Source: Natronohydrobacter thiooxidans
GTDB taxonomy: Bacteria > Pseudomonadota > Alphaproteobacteria > Rhodobacterales > Rhodobacteraceae
Direction of reading: 5' to 3'
Assembly (NCBI RefSeq): GCF_001884735.1
Contig: NZ_MJAP01000034.1
Coordinates: 186,001-250,000 of the forward strand
DNA: 64,000 nucleotides
The notes beneath the pieces are model-generated. The model searched no databases. It was not told the origin of the DNA and was given only the letters and a program-made list of their open reading frames with translations. Positions 27,626 to 36,329 of this stretch are shown piece by piece (the stretch's first letter is position 1; each line of letters starts with the position of its first letter). Position numbers and translations under genes: made by a program.

Positions 27626-29038
27626 ATGCCCCAACGCCCCCCCTATACAGGCGCGATGATTGCCGCCCTCACTCTGGCCCTTGCCGCGCCCCTTCATGCC
27701 CAGACCGATGGCACCCTGTCGCGCCAATATGACGATGGCGGCATCTATGAGGGGGAATTCCTCGACGGTCTGCAGCACGGCACCGGCACCTACCGGCTGC
27801 CCAACGGGTTCGAATATTCCGGCGACTGGGTCGCGGGCGAGATCAGCGGGCAGGGCGTCGCCCGCTACCCTTCGGGCGCGGTCTATGAAGGCGCTTTCGC
27901 CGCCGGTCGCCCGCATGGCACCGGGCGCATGACCTTCGCCGATGGCTCCAGTTATGAGGGCGAATGGGTCGAGGGCCGGATCGAGGGGACAGGCACCCGC
28001 CACTTCGCCAATGACTCCCTCTATGAGGGCGATTTCATCGATGGCCAGCCGCAGGGCGCAGGCACCCTGACCCGCCCCGATGGCTACCGCTATGAGGGGG
28101 ATTGGGTCGCGGGCCTGCGCGAGGGCAGCGGCACCATCACCTATCCCGATGGCTCGGTCTATGAGGGCGAGATGCAGGCCGATCTGCGCCATGGCAACGG
28201 CATCCTGACCAGCCCCGACGGGCTGCGCTATGAAGGGGACTGGCTGGAAGGGCAGTTGCACGGGCAGGGCGTGCTCACCCAGGCCAATGGCGATGTCTAT
28301 ACCGGCGGCTTCCGCGCCGGGCTGCGCGATGGCGAGGCGCGGGTCGAACAAGCCGACGGGCTGGTCTTCGAGGGCAGGTTCGTCAATGACATGCGCGAAG
28401 GGCCGGGGCGGCTGAGCGGCGAAGACGGCTATCTGTATGAAGGGACATGGGTCGCAGGCCAGATCGAGGGCGAGGGGCGGCTGACCCAGCCCGATGGCTC
28501 GGTCTATGAGGGCCAGTTCCGCGGCGGCCTGCCGGATGGCACCGGTCAGATCACCTATGCCGATGGCAGCACCTATGAGGGGGAATGGCGCGAGGGTCAG
28601 TTCGAGGGCGAGGGCCGCGCGGTCTTTGCCGATGGCGGCATCTATGAGGGCGGCTTCGTGCAGGGCCTGTCCGAGGGCGAGGGCGTGATGAGCTTCGCCG
28701 ATGGCCGCGTCTATACCGGCGAATTCCTGGGCGGCGAGATGCACGGGCAGGGCGAGATGGTCTTTCCCGATGGCTCGGTCTATCGCGGCGAATTCGCCGA
28801 GGGCACGCGCGAGGGCGCGGGCCGGATCGAACTCGCCGATGGCTTTGTCTATGAGGGTGCGTGGTCCGGCGGCCAGATCACCGGGCAGGGGGTTGCCACC
28901 TATTCCACCGGCGATGTCTATGAGGGCGAATTCCTCAACGGCCAGCGCCACGGCAGGGGCGTGTTGCGCTACGCCACCGGCGAGGTGCTGTCGGGCGATT
29001 GGGAAGACGGGCGCATGACCGTGCGCGACGACGACTGA
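27626..29038 (+). CDS. Exported MORN-repeat protein with 18 full repeats
   Basis: 470 residues. A signal peptide (APLHAQ near residue 26) is followed by 18 complete tandem MORN repeats of 23 residues, one per beta-hairpin pair (pattern G-x-Y-x-G-x-[WF]-x-x-G-x-x-x-G-x-G), plus a partial 19th that ends EDGRMTVRDDD. Almost nothing lies outside the array. MORN arrays form extended beta-sheets that bind lipids or proteins; a periplasmic scaffold role is a guess. The start ATG 27626 has AAGGGAG nine bases upstream. The opposite strand has a long open frame caused by the repeated composition. Confidence 0.88.
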   Translation: MPQRPPYTGAMIAALTLALAAPLHAQTDGTLSRQYDDGGIYEGEFLDGLQHGTGTYRLPNGFEYSGDWVAGEISGQGVARYPSGAVYEGAFAAGRPHGTGRMTFADGSSYEGEWVEGRIEGTGTRHFANDSLYEGDFIDGQPQGAGTLTRPDGYRYEGDWVAGLREGSGTITYPDGSVYEGEMQADLRHGNGILTSPDGLRYEGDWLEGQLHGQGVLTQANGDVYTGGFRAGLRDGEARVEQADGLVFEGRFVNDMREGPGRLSGEDGYLYEGTWVAGQIEGEGRLTQPDGSVYEGQFRGGLPDGTGQITYADGSTYEGEWREGQFEGEGRAVFADGGIYEGGFVQGLSEGEGVMSFADGRVYTGEFLGGEMHGQGEMVFPDGSVYRGEFAEGTREGAGRIELADGFVYEGAWSGGQITGQGVATYSTGDVYEGEFLNGQRHGRGVLRYATGEVLSGDWEDGRMTVRDDD

Positions 29039-29189
29039 ATTCTCCTGCGGGCGCGGCGGCGCAAGGGCGATCAGCCCGAGACGCCCTGCGCCCACTGCGC
29101 CCGACCCTTCGCATGACGCAGGACATAGGCCAAGTTGCGCTTCTGTCCCGTCTGCGACCGGTCCGGGGCAACAGCCTCAAGCGACAGCC

Positions 29190-29969
29190 TCAGCGCGCAA
29201 GGGCCGCGCGCAGGGCCGGTGCGAATTCCGGGTGATCATAGATCGTGTTATGACCGGTTTCCAGCCGCGTGACCTGCGCCTGTGGCAGGGCTGCGACCAG
29301 CGCCTCGGCGCGGGCAGGCGGGATCACCTCATCGCGGCGCGCAAGGATCAGGTGGATCCCGGCATCGCTGCGCTCCAGCGCATCCAATGCGTTCATGTCA
29401 TGGCGAAACAGCAGCCCCACAGGCGCAAACGGATAGATCTGCCGCGCCACGGCGCTCAGGCTGTCAAAGGGCGTGACCAGCACCACCCGCGCCAGCGCGC
29501 GTTCCGCCGCCAGATGGGCGGCAATGCCTGCCCCGATGCTGAACCCGACCGCGATCACGCCCGTGGCCTCCGCTGCGATCAGATCATGTATCGCCTCGGC
29601 ATCCGCCATCAGCGCCTGTGCCGAGGGGCGGCCCGTGCTGGGCGCATAGCCGCGATAATGGAATGTCACCACGTCATGTTCCGGGGCGATCTGATGCAGG
29701 AACAGCGCCATGGCTTCGGCATTCCAGGCATTGCCGCCAAAGCCAAGGATCACAGGCCGCGCCGGATCGCGCCCGGCAATCCGGACGCCCTGCAAGGTTT
29801 CGCCGCCCGCGCTGGTCAGTTCCAGCCGCGCGGTGCCCGCAGGCAGGTCCGGGGCCGGGCCGACCAGCGCGCGGGGAAACAGGAGCGAGGTCTGAAACGC
29901 GGCGAGCAGGGCGATCAGGGCGATACCGAGGGCCGCAAGGAGAAGCAGAAATTTCGCCAGCGTCCCCAT
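29190..29969 (-). CDS. Membrane-anchored alpha/beta hydrolase
   Basis: About 259 residues. An N-terminal hydrophobic anchor (residues 5-26) precedes an alpha/beta hydrolase domain with VILGFGGNAWNAE (oxyanion region), HYRGYAPSTGRPS, the nucleophile elbow GFSIGAG (Ser about 142), Asp in RRDEVIPP and His in ETGHNTIYDHPEF. This resembles the Bem46/ABHD13 group. Substrate unknown. The ATG at 29969 overlaps the stop of the upstream TrmO-like gene (TGATG), so it is translationally coupled. Confidence 0.85.
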   Translation of the reverse strand: MGTLAKFLLLLAALGIALIALLAAFQTSLLFPRALVGPAPDLPAGTARLELTSAGGETLQGVRIAGRDPARPVILGFGGNAWNAEAMALFLHQIAPEHDVVTFHYRGYAPSTGRPSAQALMADAEAIHDLIAAEATGVIAVGFSIGAGIAAHLAAERALARVVLVTPFDSLSAVARQIYPFAPVGLLFRHDMNALDALERSDAGIHLILARRDEVIPPARAEALVAALPQAQVTRLETGHNTIYDHPEFAPALRAALAR

Positions 29970-30451
29970 CACTCCGGCACAGTATCCGCGCGCGGCATAT
30001 GCGGTTTGATGTCGATCAGCGGGGTGCCATCGACCGCATCAATGGCGTCAATCCCGATGATCCCGCTCTCCATGTCGATTTCCAGCACCTTCACCACCCC
30101 CATGCCGATCGGATTGGGCCGCACCGGCGAGCGCAGGTTGAAAGTGCCGGTTCCTTCACTCCGGTGGCGCGGCACCTGCCGCAGAAGATTGCGCGGCGCA
30201 TGGCTCATCCAGTAGAGCAGCACCAGCGCGTCGCCTGCCGCGATCCCATCAAGCGCGGGGCGGAACTGGGGCGCGACATGCACCCGCGCAGGAGCGCCCC
30301 TTTCGCGGGCCTGACGCAGGTTCTTGGGGCAGTCATTCAGGCTCCAGCGGCTTTCGATCCGGCCGATGAAGGTCACGCGTTCATGAAAAACGATTTCAGA
30401 ATCGAGCAATAATTCGCCCTTACGGGCCTCAAACCGGCTCATCTGATGCAT
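29969..30451 (-). CDS. TsaA/TrmO-family (YaeB-like) protein, probable tRNA t6A37 methyltransferase-type
   Basis: About 160 residues. The signature [23 protein letters not shown] near the centre-right is diagnostic of the UPF0066/TrmO beta-barrel SAM-binding domain. In E. coli the family member N6-methylates t6A at position 37 of tRNA-Thr; the shorter forms in alphaproteobacteria, like this one, lack the C-terminal domain, so the role is less sure. The start is uncertain: ATGs at 30451 and 30442 and a GTG at 30454 exist and none has a strong ribosome site. It overlaps the 3' end of rlmE. Confidence 0.75.
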   Translation of the reverse strand: MHQMSRFEARKGELLLDSEIVFHERVTFIGRIESRWSLNDCPKNLRQARERGAPARVHVAPQFRPALDGIAAGDALVLLYWMSHAPRNLLRQVPRHRSEGTGTFNLRSPVRPNPIGMGVVKVLEIDMESGIIGIDAIDAVDGTPLIDIKPHMPRADTVPE

Positions 30452-31166
30452 CACTTGAAGAACGCCCGCGAAACCCTTGGGCTACAACGTATTTTTCGGA
30501 ACTGTCCGAGCGGCTGGCCGGGGGCTTCACATTGGCGACTTTCTTGAAGTTTTTCTTCAGAAGTTGCTGCAATTCGCCTTCCGCACCCCCTGCCAACACT
30601 TTGGCAACGAATGTGCCGCCCTCTTCCAGCACATCGAAGGCGAAATAAGCCGCCGCTTCGCAGAGCGCCATGATCCGCAGATGGTCGGTCTGCTTGTGCC
30701 CCGAAGAGGCCGCCGCCATATCCGACATCACCACATCCGCAGGCCCGCCCAGCCAGACCTTGACCTGTTCTTCCGCGCCTTCCTCAAGGAAATCAAGCAC
30801 ATGCGCCTCGGCCCCGGCCAGCGGCTCGACCTCTTGCAGATCGACGCCCAGCACCGTGCCCACGCGCTTGCCCTGTTTCTCGCCCAATGCATTGACGCGA
30901 GCTACCGCGACCTGCAGCCAGCCACCGGGCGCGCAGCCCAGATCGACCACGCGCGCGCCGGGCACAAGAAAGCGGTATTTATCGTCCAGTTCCAGCAGCT
31001 TATAGGCCGCGCGCCCGCGATAGCCGTCACGCCGCGCGGCGGCGACATAAGGGTCATTCAACTGCCGCTCCAGCCAGCGGGTTGAGGACAGCTTACGCCC
31101 CCGCGCGGTCTTGACCTTGACCCTCAACTCGCGCTGACCGCGCCCGGATGTATTCTTTGTCGTCAT
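30429..31166 (-). CDS. rlmE: 23S rRNA 2'-O-methyltransferase RlmE (RrmJ/FtsJ)
   Basis: 245 residues. The K-D-K-E tetrad is visible: [35 protein letters not shown] and [10 protein letters not shown]; the SAM site is [15 protein letters not shown]. It methylates U2552 of 23S rRNA in the A-loop of the ribosome. It follows ppx by 18 bases, and its C-terminus overlaps the next gene. Confidence 0.95.
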   Translation of the reverse strand: MTTKNTSGRGQRELRVKVKTARGRKLSSTRWLERQLNDPYVAAARRDGYRGRAAYKLLELDDKYRFLVPGARVVDLGCAPGGWLQVAVARVNALGEKQGKRVGTVLGVDLQEVEPLAGAEAHVLDFLEEGAEEQVKVWLGGPADVVMSDMAAASSGHKQTDHLRIMALCEAAAYFAFDVLEEGGTFVAKVLAGGAEGELQQLLKKNFKKVANVKPPASRSDSSEKYVVAQGFRGRSSSDASDEPV

Positions 31167-31184
31167 AGACTTAACATGCTTTCT

Positions 31185-32330
31185 TCAACTTGTCAGATCA
31201 AGTACGCCATCGCGGCTCATCTGCGCGAACAAGAGCCCTTCGCGCAGACCGCGATCCGCGACCGACATGCGATCAGTGGGCCAGACCCGCATCAGCGCGG
31301 TCAAAATCGCAGCGCCCGACATGATCTGCGTGTGCCGGTCGCGCCCGATTCGCGGATCCTGCCGCCGCCCGATGGGCCCAAGCGCCAGATATTCGCGGAT
31401 CACCTGATCGACCTGCGTCGAGTTCATCACCAGCCCATCGACCTTGTTGCGGTCATAGCGTTTCAGCCGCAGATAAGAGGCGGCCACCGTGGTGATCGTC
31501 CCCGAGGTGCCGATGATCTGGAATTTCTCATGCGCCGTGCCGTCGCGATAAGGCGCGAAAGCTTCAAGTTGTTCCTCGAAATACCAGCTCATCAAGGCAA
31601 AACGCGCGGCATCATCGTCGACTTCGCGGAAATAATCCTTCAGCGTGGCCACGCCCAGCGGCACCGAAATCCAGTCCACCACATGCGGATGCCCCTGGGC
31701 GGGTGCGCGCATGAACGGGCCGCGATGCATGGCCATGATCGCATTGCCGCGCTTTTCGGGGGCGACGCGGGACAGGTCGATCCACACGAGTTCGGTCGAC
31801 CCGCCGCCAATGTCGATGACCAGCAACTGCTCGGTATCCGGCGCCACCAGCGAGGCACAGGAGACCACCGCCAGCCGCGCCTCTTCCTCGGCGGTGATGA
31901 TATCGAGCCGCAGCCCGGTTTCACGCTGCGCGCGGCGCACGAAATCGGCTGAATTGCGGGCACGGCGACAGGCTTCGGTCGCCACCAGTCGCATCCGGCG
32001 CACGCCATGATGCTCCAGTTTCGTGCGGCAGATGCGCAGCGCCTGCAGCGTGCGCTGCATCGGCCGGTGCGACAAAAGCCCCGAACTTTTCAACCCGGTG
32101 CCCAGTTCGACGGCCTTGGAGAAGCTGTCCACAACCTCAAAATGCCCGCCCTGCGGGCGAGCGATCAGCATGCGACAACTGTTCGTACCCAAATCCAGCG
32201 CCGCATATAGCTGCGGTCGGCCAGATCCGGGGCGGCGCGGTGCCTTTTCCGAAGGGGGGCCGGCAGCATCGGGCTGCAGGTCCAAAGGGGTCAGGGAAGC
32301 GCCCGCGCCATCGGGACGCTCGGGCGCCAT
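31185..32330 (-). CDS. ppx: Exopolyphosphatase / guanosine pentaphosphate phosphatase family
   Basis: 381 residues from ATG 32330, with GGAGGG six bases upstream. After a ~45-residue low-complexity N-terminus come the ASKHA motifs AALDLGTNSCRMLIA, RLVATEACRRARN, VIDIGGGSTELVWID and QIIGTSGTITTVAA. It degrades polyphosphate and perhaps pppGpp, linking it to the stringent response. Upstream in-frame codons (to 32435) are not preceded by a good site. It shares a transcript with rlmE. Confidence 0.93.
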   Translation of the reverse strand: MAPERPDGAGASLTPLDLQPDAAGPPSEKAPRRPGSGRPQLYAALDLGTNSCRMLIARPQGGHFEVVDSFSKAVELGTGLKSSGLLSHRPMQRTLQALRICRTKLEHHGVRRMRLVATEACRRARNSADFVRRAQRETGLRLDIITAEEEARLAVVSCASLVAPDTEQLLVIDIGGGSTELVWIDLSRVAPEKRGNAIMAMHRGPFMRAPAQGHPHVVDWISVPLGVATLKDYFREVDDDAARFALMSWYFEEQLEAFAPYRDGTAHEKFQIIGTSGTITTVAASYLRLKRYDRNKVDGLVMNSTQVDQVIREYLALGPIGRRQDPRIGRDRHTQIMSGAAILTALMRVWPTDRMSVADRGLREGLLFAQMSRDGVLDLTS

Positions 32331-32591
32331 ATTTCGCCCTCCAAACTCAAGTTGATGTGAAGGTAATGCGCCCGGCGCACTTAAGCAAGAGTTTGCATGC
32401 CGGTCGGATGCAACGCCGCATGCGGTTGCCGTCATAATCTAGTTGAGAAAATTGATGACGGGGTGCTCTCGCCAAATGCCGCGCCCCTGCGTTAGAAGCA
32501 GGTCGGCGAACCGGGCTGCGCTGTCGCTTTGCGGATATCGCAAGCAGATCCGGTCGCTTAAGGACTGAGGGCAGGCCAGGGAAAGGACCGC
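32331..32591. other. Divergent intergenic region upstream of ppx and the folate/C1 genes
   Basis: About 260 bases between ppx (minus) and the small gene at 32592 (plus). It must hold both promoters. I see short inverted repeats, for example around CGCATGCG, but no recognised riboswitch motif (no B12 box and no SAM or THF aptamer core). Confidence 0.4.
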
Positions 32592-32891
32592 ATGATGGCG
32601 CAGCTTGTGATCGTATATTGGCGCGATATTCCGGCGCAGGTGATTGTCGGCAAGGGCCGCAAGGCGCAGAAGATCCAGCTCTCGGAACGCTTTGAGCAGG
32701 CGATTGACCGCTGTGCCATGAAGGTCGGCGCGAAGGATGCCGATGCCTATCTGGCCGAATGGCGCAAGGCCGCCCCGGTCGAGGTCGCTGGCAGTGACGA
32801 AGATGTCGCGAAAACGACCGCATCGGCGCTGGAAGCCGAGTATGACACCGACAGGCTGAAAGCTCTGATCGCCAATGATGGTTGGGCGTAA
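32592..32891 (+). CDS. Small 'virulence factor' family protein (PF13769 type) of a folate/C1 cluster
   Basis: 99 residues. It matches a short conserved family annotated as virulence factor without known biochemical role: MAQLVIVYWRDIPAQVIVGKGR, then QLSERFEQAIDRCAMK and DAYLAEWRKA. In roseobacter relatives this gene regularly precedes a MetF-like reductase and a methyltetrahydrofolate methyltransferase, as here, so it probably serves the same C1 or methylamine pathway. AAGGA lies upstream of tandem ATGs at 32592 and 32595. Confidence 0.75.
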   Translation: MMAQLVIVYWRDIPAQVIVGKGRKAQKIQLSERFEQAIDRCAMKVGAKDADAYLAEWRKAAPVEVAGSDEDVAKTTASALEAEYDTDRLKALIANDGWA

Positions 32892-32932
32892 GGGAGCCGG
32901 TCTTGTCACGCTCGCACCTGCTGGAGGGTCTC

Positions 32933-33853
32933 ATGTCGCTTCTGAATTTCCGCCGTTCGGCGCCCGCTGCCCCTGTACAGAACGGTGCTGTCGAGGCCCT
33001 GATGCAGGGTTTTTCTCTGGAAGTGATGCCGCGCACCGCGGAAAAAGTTGCGGATTTCCGCGCGATCCTGCCCGAGGGCACGCGGGTCTATATCGCCCAT
33101 ATCGAGGGCACGCCGATTGCGGATATGGTCGCCACCGCCGCGCGGCTGCGGGCCGAGGGCATGGAGCCGATGCCGCATTTCCCGGCGCGTATCATCGCGG
33201 ATCGGGCTGAACTGGGCGATTGGGTCGCGCGCTATCAGGGCGAGGCCGATGTGCGCGAAGCGCTGATGCTGGGCGGCGGGGTCACGACCCCTGCGGGCAT
33301 TTACGACAATTCGATGCAGTTGATGGAAACGGGTCTGTTCGACGGGTTCCGGCGGCTGCATGTGGCGGGCCATCCCGAGGGCAACCGCGATATCGACCCC
33401 GATGGCGGCGCGCGCGTGATTCTGGAAGCGCTGCGCTGGAAAGAGGAATTCGCCCGCGCCAAGGGCATCGACATGGCCATCGTGACGCAATTCGCGTTTG
33501 AATCCGCGCCGATCATCGACTGGGCCGCGGGGCTGCGCCGCGAAGGTATTGATCTGCCGGTGCATCTGGGTGTCGCCGGGCCTGCGAAATTGCAGACGCT
33601 GATCAAATTCGCCATTGCCTGCGGGGTTGGCCCCTCGCTGCGCGTGCTGCAGAAGCGTGCCAAGGATGTGACCAAGCTGCTGTTGCCGTTTGAGCCCACG
33701 GATCTGGTGGCGGATCTGGCCGCGCATAAGGCCGCGCATCCCGAATTTGCCGTCGAGGCATTGCATTTCTTCCCGCTGGGGGGGATCAAGGCCAATACTG
33801 ACTGGACCATCGCGCAAGGCGGGGCTGCGGCCCGGCCTGCATCCCACGCTTAA
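32933..33853 (+). CDS. Methylenetetrahydrofolate reductase-like protein
   Basis: 306 residues. It resembles MetF-type TIM-barrel reductases: ISPIEGTPIADMVATAARLR-like segments near residue 60, HFPARIIADR near residue 83, LMLGGGVTTPAGIYDNSMQL and GHPEGNRDID near residue 150, VTQFAFESAPIIDW near 190, and the C-terminal ALHFFPLGGIKAN. It should exchange methylene- and methyl-tetrahydrofolate. GGAGGG precedes ATG 32933. Flanking genes place it in demethylation of a methylated compound rather than methionine synthesis. Confidence 0.82.
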   Translation: MSLLNFRRSAPAAPVQNGAVEALMQGFSLEVMPRTAEKVADFRAILPEGTRVYIAHIEGTPIADMVATAARLRAEGMEPMPHFPARIIADRAELGDWVARYQGEADVREALMLGGGVTTPAGIYDNSMQLMETGLFDGFRRLHVAGHPEGNRDIDPDGGARVILEALRWKEEFARAKGIDMAIVTQFAFESAPIIDWAAGLRREGIDLPVHLGVAGPAKLQTLIKFAIACGVGPSLRVLQKRAKDVTKLLLPFEPTDLVADLAAHKAAHPEFAVEALHFFPLGGIKANTDWTIAQGGAAARPASHA

Positions 33854-33868
33854 GTTTCTGGAGAGAGC

Positions 33869-34855
33869 ATGACCCGCACTGTGATTGAATCGGCCACCAA
33901 GACGGTCGTTATCGGTTTTGACGAACCTTTCTGTGTGATCGGGGAGCGGATCAATCCGACCGGCCGCAAGAAGCTGGCGGCGGAACTGGAACTGGGCGAT
34001 TTCTCGACGGTCGAGAAAGACGCGCTGGAGCAGGTGGCCTGCGGGGCGACGGTGCTGGATATCAATTCGGGTGCGGTGTTCTCCAACAAGATGGCCGAAG
34101 ATCCGCGCTATGCGGATAACAATTTTGTCGAGCCGCCCCTGATGCGCGAATTATGCGCACGGGTGCAGGCGCTGGTGGATGTGCCGCTGTGCATCGACAG
34201 TTCGGTGCCCGAAGCGCTGAAAGCGGGGCTGGAAGCCTGTAACGGGCGGCCTCTGCTGAACTCGGTGACGGGTGAGGAAGAGCGGCTGGAGGTGATCCTG
34301 CCGCTGGTCAAGAAATACAATGTGCCGGTGGTGGCGATCTCGAATGATGACACCGGCATTTCGGAAGACCCGGATGTGCGTTTCGCGGTCGCGAAGAAGA
34401 TCGTCGAACGCGCCGCCGATTTCGGCATTCCGGCGCATGATATCGTGGTGGACCCGCTGGTCATGCCGATTGGCGCGATGGCGACGGCGGGGCATCAGGT
34501 GTTCCGGCTGGTACGCCGGTTGCGCGAGGAACTGGGCGTGAACACGACCTGCGGCGCGTCGAATATCAGCTTCGGTCTACCCAACCGGCATGGGGTGAAT
34601 GCGGCCTTTCTGCCGATGGCGATTGGCGCGGGCATGACCAGCGCGATCATGAACCCGGTGCGTTCGGTCGAGATGGAGGCCATTCGCGCGGCCAATCTGC
34701 TGATGAACCATGACCCGAATGGCGGCGCGTGGATCGGGCTGTCCAAAGTGCTTGAGGCGATGAAGGACGGCACGAGTTTTGCGGAAGCCTCGCGCGCAGC
34801 GATGGATGCGGGCGCGCGCACGGGCGGGCGTCGCGGCGGGCGGCGCGCGCGCTAA
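33869..34855 (+). CDS. Methyltetrahydrofolate:corrinoid methyltransferase (pterin-binding domain)
   Basis: 328 residues with the pterin-binding TIM barrel: VIGERINPTGRKKL, GATVLDINSGAV, PLCIDSSVPEALKAGL, LLNSVTGEE and GASNISFGLPNRH. It resembles MtgA-type methyltransferases that move a methyl group between a corrinoid protein and tetrahydrofolate. The last ~15 residues are a basic Arg/Gly tail. The partner corrinoid protein and substrate-specific methyltransferase genes are not in this window. A terminator follows. Confidence 0.85.
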   Translation: MTRTVIESATKTVVIGFDEPFCVIGERINPTGRKKLAAELELGDFSTVEKDALEQVACGATVLDINSGAVFSNKMAEDPRYADNNFVEPPLMRELCARVQALVDVPLCIDSSVPEALKAGLEACNGRPLLNSVTGEEERLEVILPLVKKYNVPVVAISNDDTGISEDPDVRFAVAKKIVERAADFGIPAHDIVVDPLVMPIGAMATAGHQVFRLVRRLREELGVNTTCGASNISFGLPNRHGVNAAFLPMAIGAGMTSAIMNPVRSVEMEAIRAANLLMNHDPNGGAWIGLSKVLEAMKDGTSFAEASRAAMDAGARTGGRRGGRRAR

Positions 34856-34879
34856 GGCCCCTATACAGCGTTTCGGTGC

Positions 34880-34912
34880 AAGGCGGGTGTCAGCCCGCCT
34901 TCACTTGTTTTT
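34880..34912 (+). terminator. Intrinsic terminator after the methyltransferase gene
   Basis: AAGGCGGG (34880-34887), loop TGTCAG, CCCGCCTT (34894-34901), then a tail TTGTTTTT (34905-34912). It lies between two convergent genes and is directional for the plus strand. Confidence 0.85.
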
Positions 34913-34923
34913 ACGGGCCGAAG

Positions 34924-35571
34924 CTAGCGCAGCAGACGCGCCAGAAAGCCGCTCAGATCATCCGTGTGGTGGTGGATATGCGCCGCTTTCAGGGCTTGGG
35001 GCGCGACATGGACGGTGCGCATGCCCAGATCATGCGGCACGAGCAGATTGCGCGGATCATCCTCGAACATGGCGGCACCTGCAGGCTCCAGCCCGTCGCG
35101 GCGGAACACCTGCCCGAACGCCTCGGCCTGGGGTTTGGGGTGATAGCCTGCATCCTCGATGCCATAGACCGCATCGAACAGGCCCGAGAGCCCGCGCGCC
35201 TCAACCACGCGGCGGGCATAGGGGGCAGAGCCGTTGGTATAGACAATCCTGCGCCCCGGCAGGGCCTTGATGCGCGCGCGCAGCTCTGCGTCAGGGCGGA
35301 GCACGGAAAAATCGATGTCATGCACATCGACCAGATAGGGCTCGGGATCGAGGTCATGATGCGCCATCAGCCCGGCCAGCGTGGTGCCGTATTCCGCCCA
35401 GTATTTACGGCGCAGGCGCGTGGCCTCGGTCTCGTCCACCTTCAGCGCCTGCATGACATAGGCGGTCATGCGCGCCTCGATCTGGTCGAAGAGCCGCATT
35501 TCGGACGGGTAGAGCGTGTTGTCGAGGTCGAAGACCCAGGCGCGCGTGTCGCGGAAATTTTCTGTTTGCAT
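34924..35571 (-). CDS. HAD-superfamily pyrimidine 5'-nucleotidase-like phosphatase
   Basis: 215 residues from ATG 35571. The nucleophile motif is WVFDLDNTLYPSEM near the start; motif II is VYTNGSAPYA and the acidic motif IV is AAMFEDDPRNL. It resembles SDT1/PyrP-type pyrimidine nucleotidases, common as one gene near alr in this family. A longer open frame upstream (to 35943) overlaps the GntR gene and is not supported. Divergent from the GntR gene. Confidence 0.88.
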   Translation of the reverse strand: MQTENFRDTRAWVFDLDNTLYPSEMRLFDQIEARMTAYVMQALKVDETEATRLRRKYWAEYGTTLAGLMAHHDLDPEPYLVDVHDIDFSVLRPDAELRARIKALPGRRIVYTNGSAPYARRVVEARGLSGLFDAVYGIEDAGYHPKPQAEAFGQVFRRDGLEPAGAAMFEDDPRNLLVPHDLGMRTVHVAPQALKAAHIHHHTDDLSGFLARLLR

Positions 35572-35672
35572 GGCTGGAACTCTAACCTTGCCGGGCGCAC
35601 AGGCAAGGGATGAGGGCTTGCTATCCCCCTCAAAAACAGGCTTTTGTGAGAGCAAATCCCTGCGAGTGCCCC

Positions 35673-36326
35673 ATGACCGAGACCAGACCCGTGAAAGACG
35701 CCTATACGCTGATCCTGGAAGCCATTGATAACGGCATTTACAAGCCCGGCGACCGGCTGGTGGAATCGGAACTGGCCGAGCGTTTCGGGGTCTCGCGCAC
35801 GCCGATCCGCGAGGCGTTGCAGCGGCTGGAGACGCAATCGCTGCTGACGCGCGACGGTCGGTCGCTGATCGTGGCCTCGCTGGATCACAATCAGCTGGCG
35901 GAGCTTTATATCGTGCGCTCGGAGCTGGAGGGGCTGGCCGCACGGCTGGCCGCGCGCCACGCCACGACCGAGGAAATCCGCCTGCTGCGCGCGATGATCG
36001 AAGAGGATCGCAAGCTGATCGACGATCCGCAGGCTTTGAGCCGGGCGAACAAGCGCTTTCACAAGCAGATCCATCTGGCCTCGCATAACCGCTATCTGGT
36101 GCAGCAACTGGATCTGGTGCATCGCTCGATGGCGCTCTTGGCCACGACCTCGATTTCCTTTGAGGGGCGGGGGCAGCAGACGCTGGAAGAGCATCACCGC
36201 ATCGTGGAAGCGATTGCCGCAGGTGACGGGGACCGCGCCTATGAGGCGCTGAAAGCGCATATCTCGCTCGCGTTCGAGACCCGGCTCAGGCAGGATTCGA
36301 TGGCGCTGGAGCGCTATTCGGTCTGA
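35673..36326 (+). CDS. GntR-family regulator with FCD domain
   Basis: 217 residues from ATG 35673. Winged helix LAERFGVSRTPIREALQRLE (residues about 36-55) and an all-helical C-terminal FCD ligand domain with RSELEGLAARLAARH, NKRFHKQIHLASHN and HHRIVEAIAAGD (probable metal-binding His residues). Such regulators usually sense carboxylic acids; the target here is unknown and the convergent alr gene only 3 bases away is not evidence of a link. Upstream in-frame codons (to 35610) are unsupported. Confidence 0.9.
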   Translation: MTETRPVKDAYTLILEAIDNGIYKPGDRLVESELAERFGVSRTPIREALQRLETQSLLTRDGRSLIVASLDHNQLAELYIVRSELEGLAARLAARHATTEEIRLLRAMIEEDRKLIDDPQALSRANKRFHKQIHLASHNRYLVQQLDLVHRSMALLATTSISFEGRGQQTLEEHHRIVEAIAAGDGDRAYEALKAHISLAFETRLRQDSMALERYSV

Positions 36327-36329
36327 GGC

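Noticed and set aside
27503..29095. 530-codon minus-strand frame across the MORN gene with regular AIGxG and LIDxAIG repeats
   Set aside because: The periodicity mirrors the MORN repeats on the other strand; it has no ribosome site and no family match.
32331..32591. Riboswitch upstream of the folate/C1 genes
   Set aside because: No cobalamin, SAM or tetrahydrofolate aptamer core could be identified.
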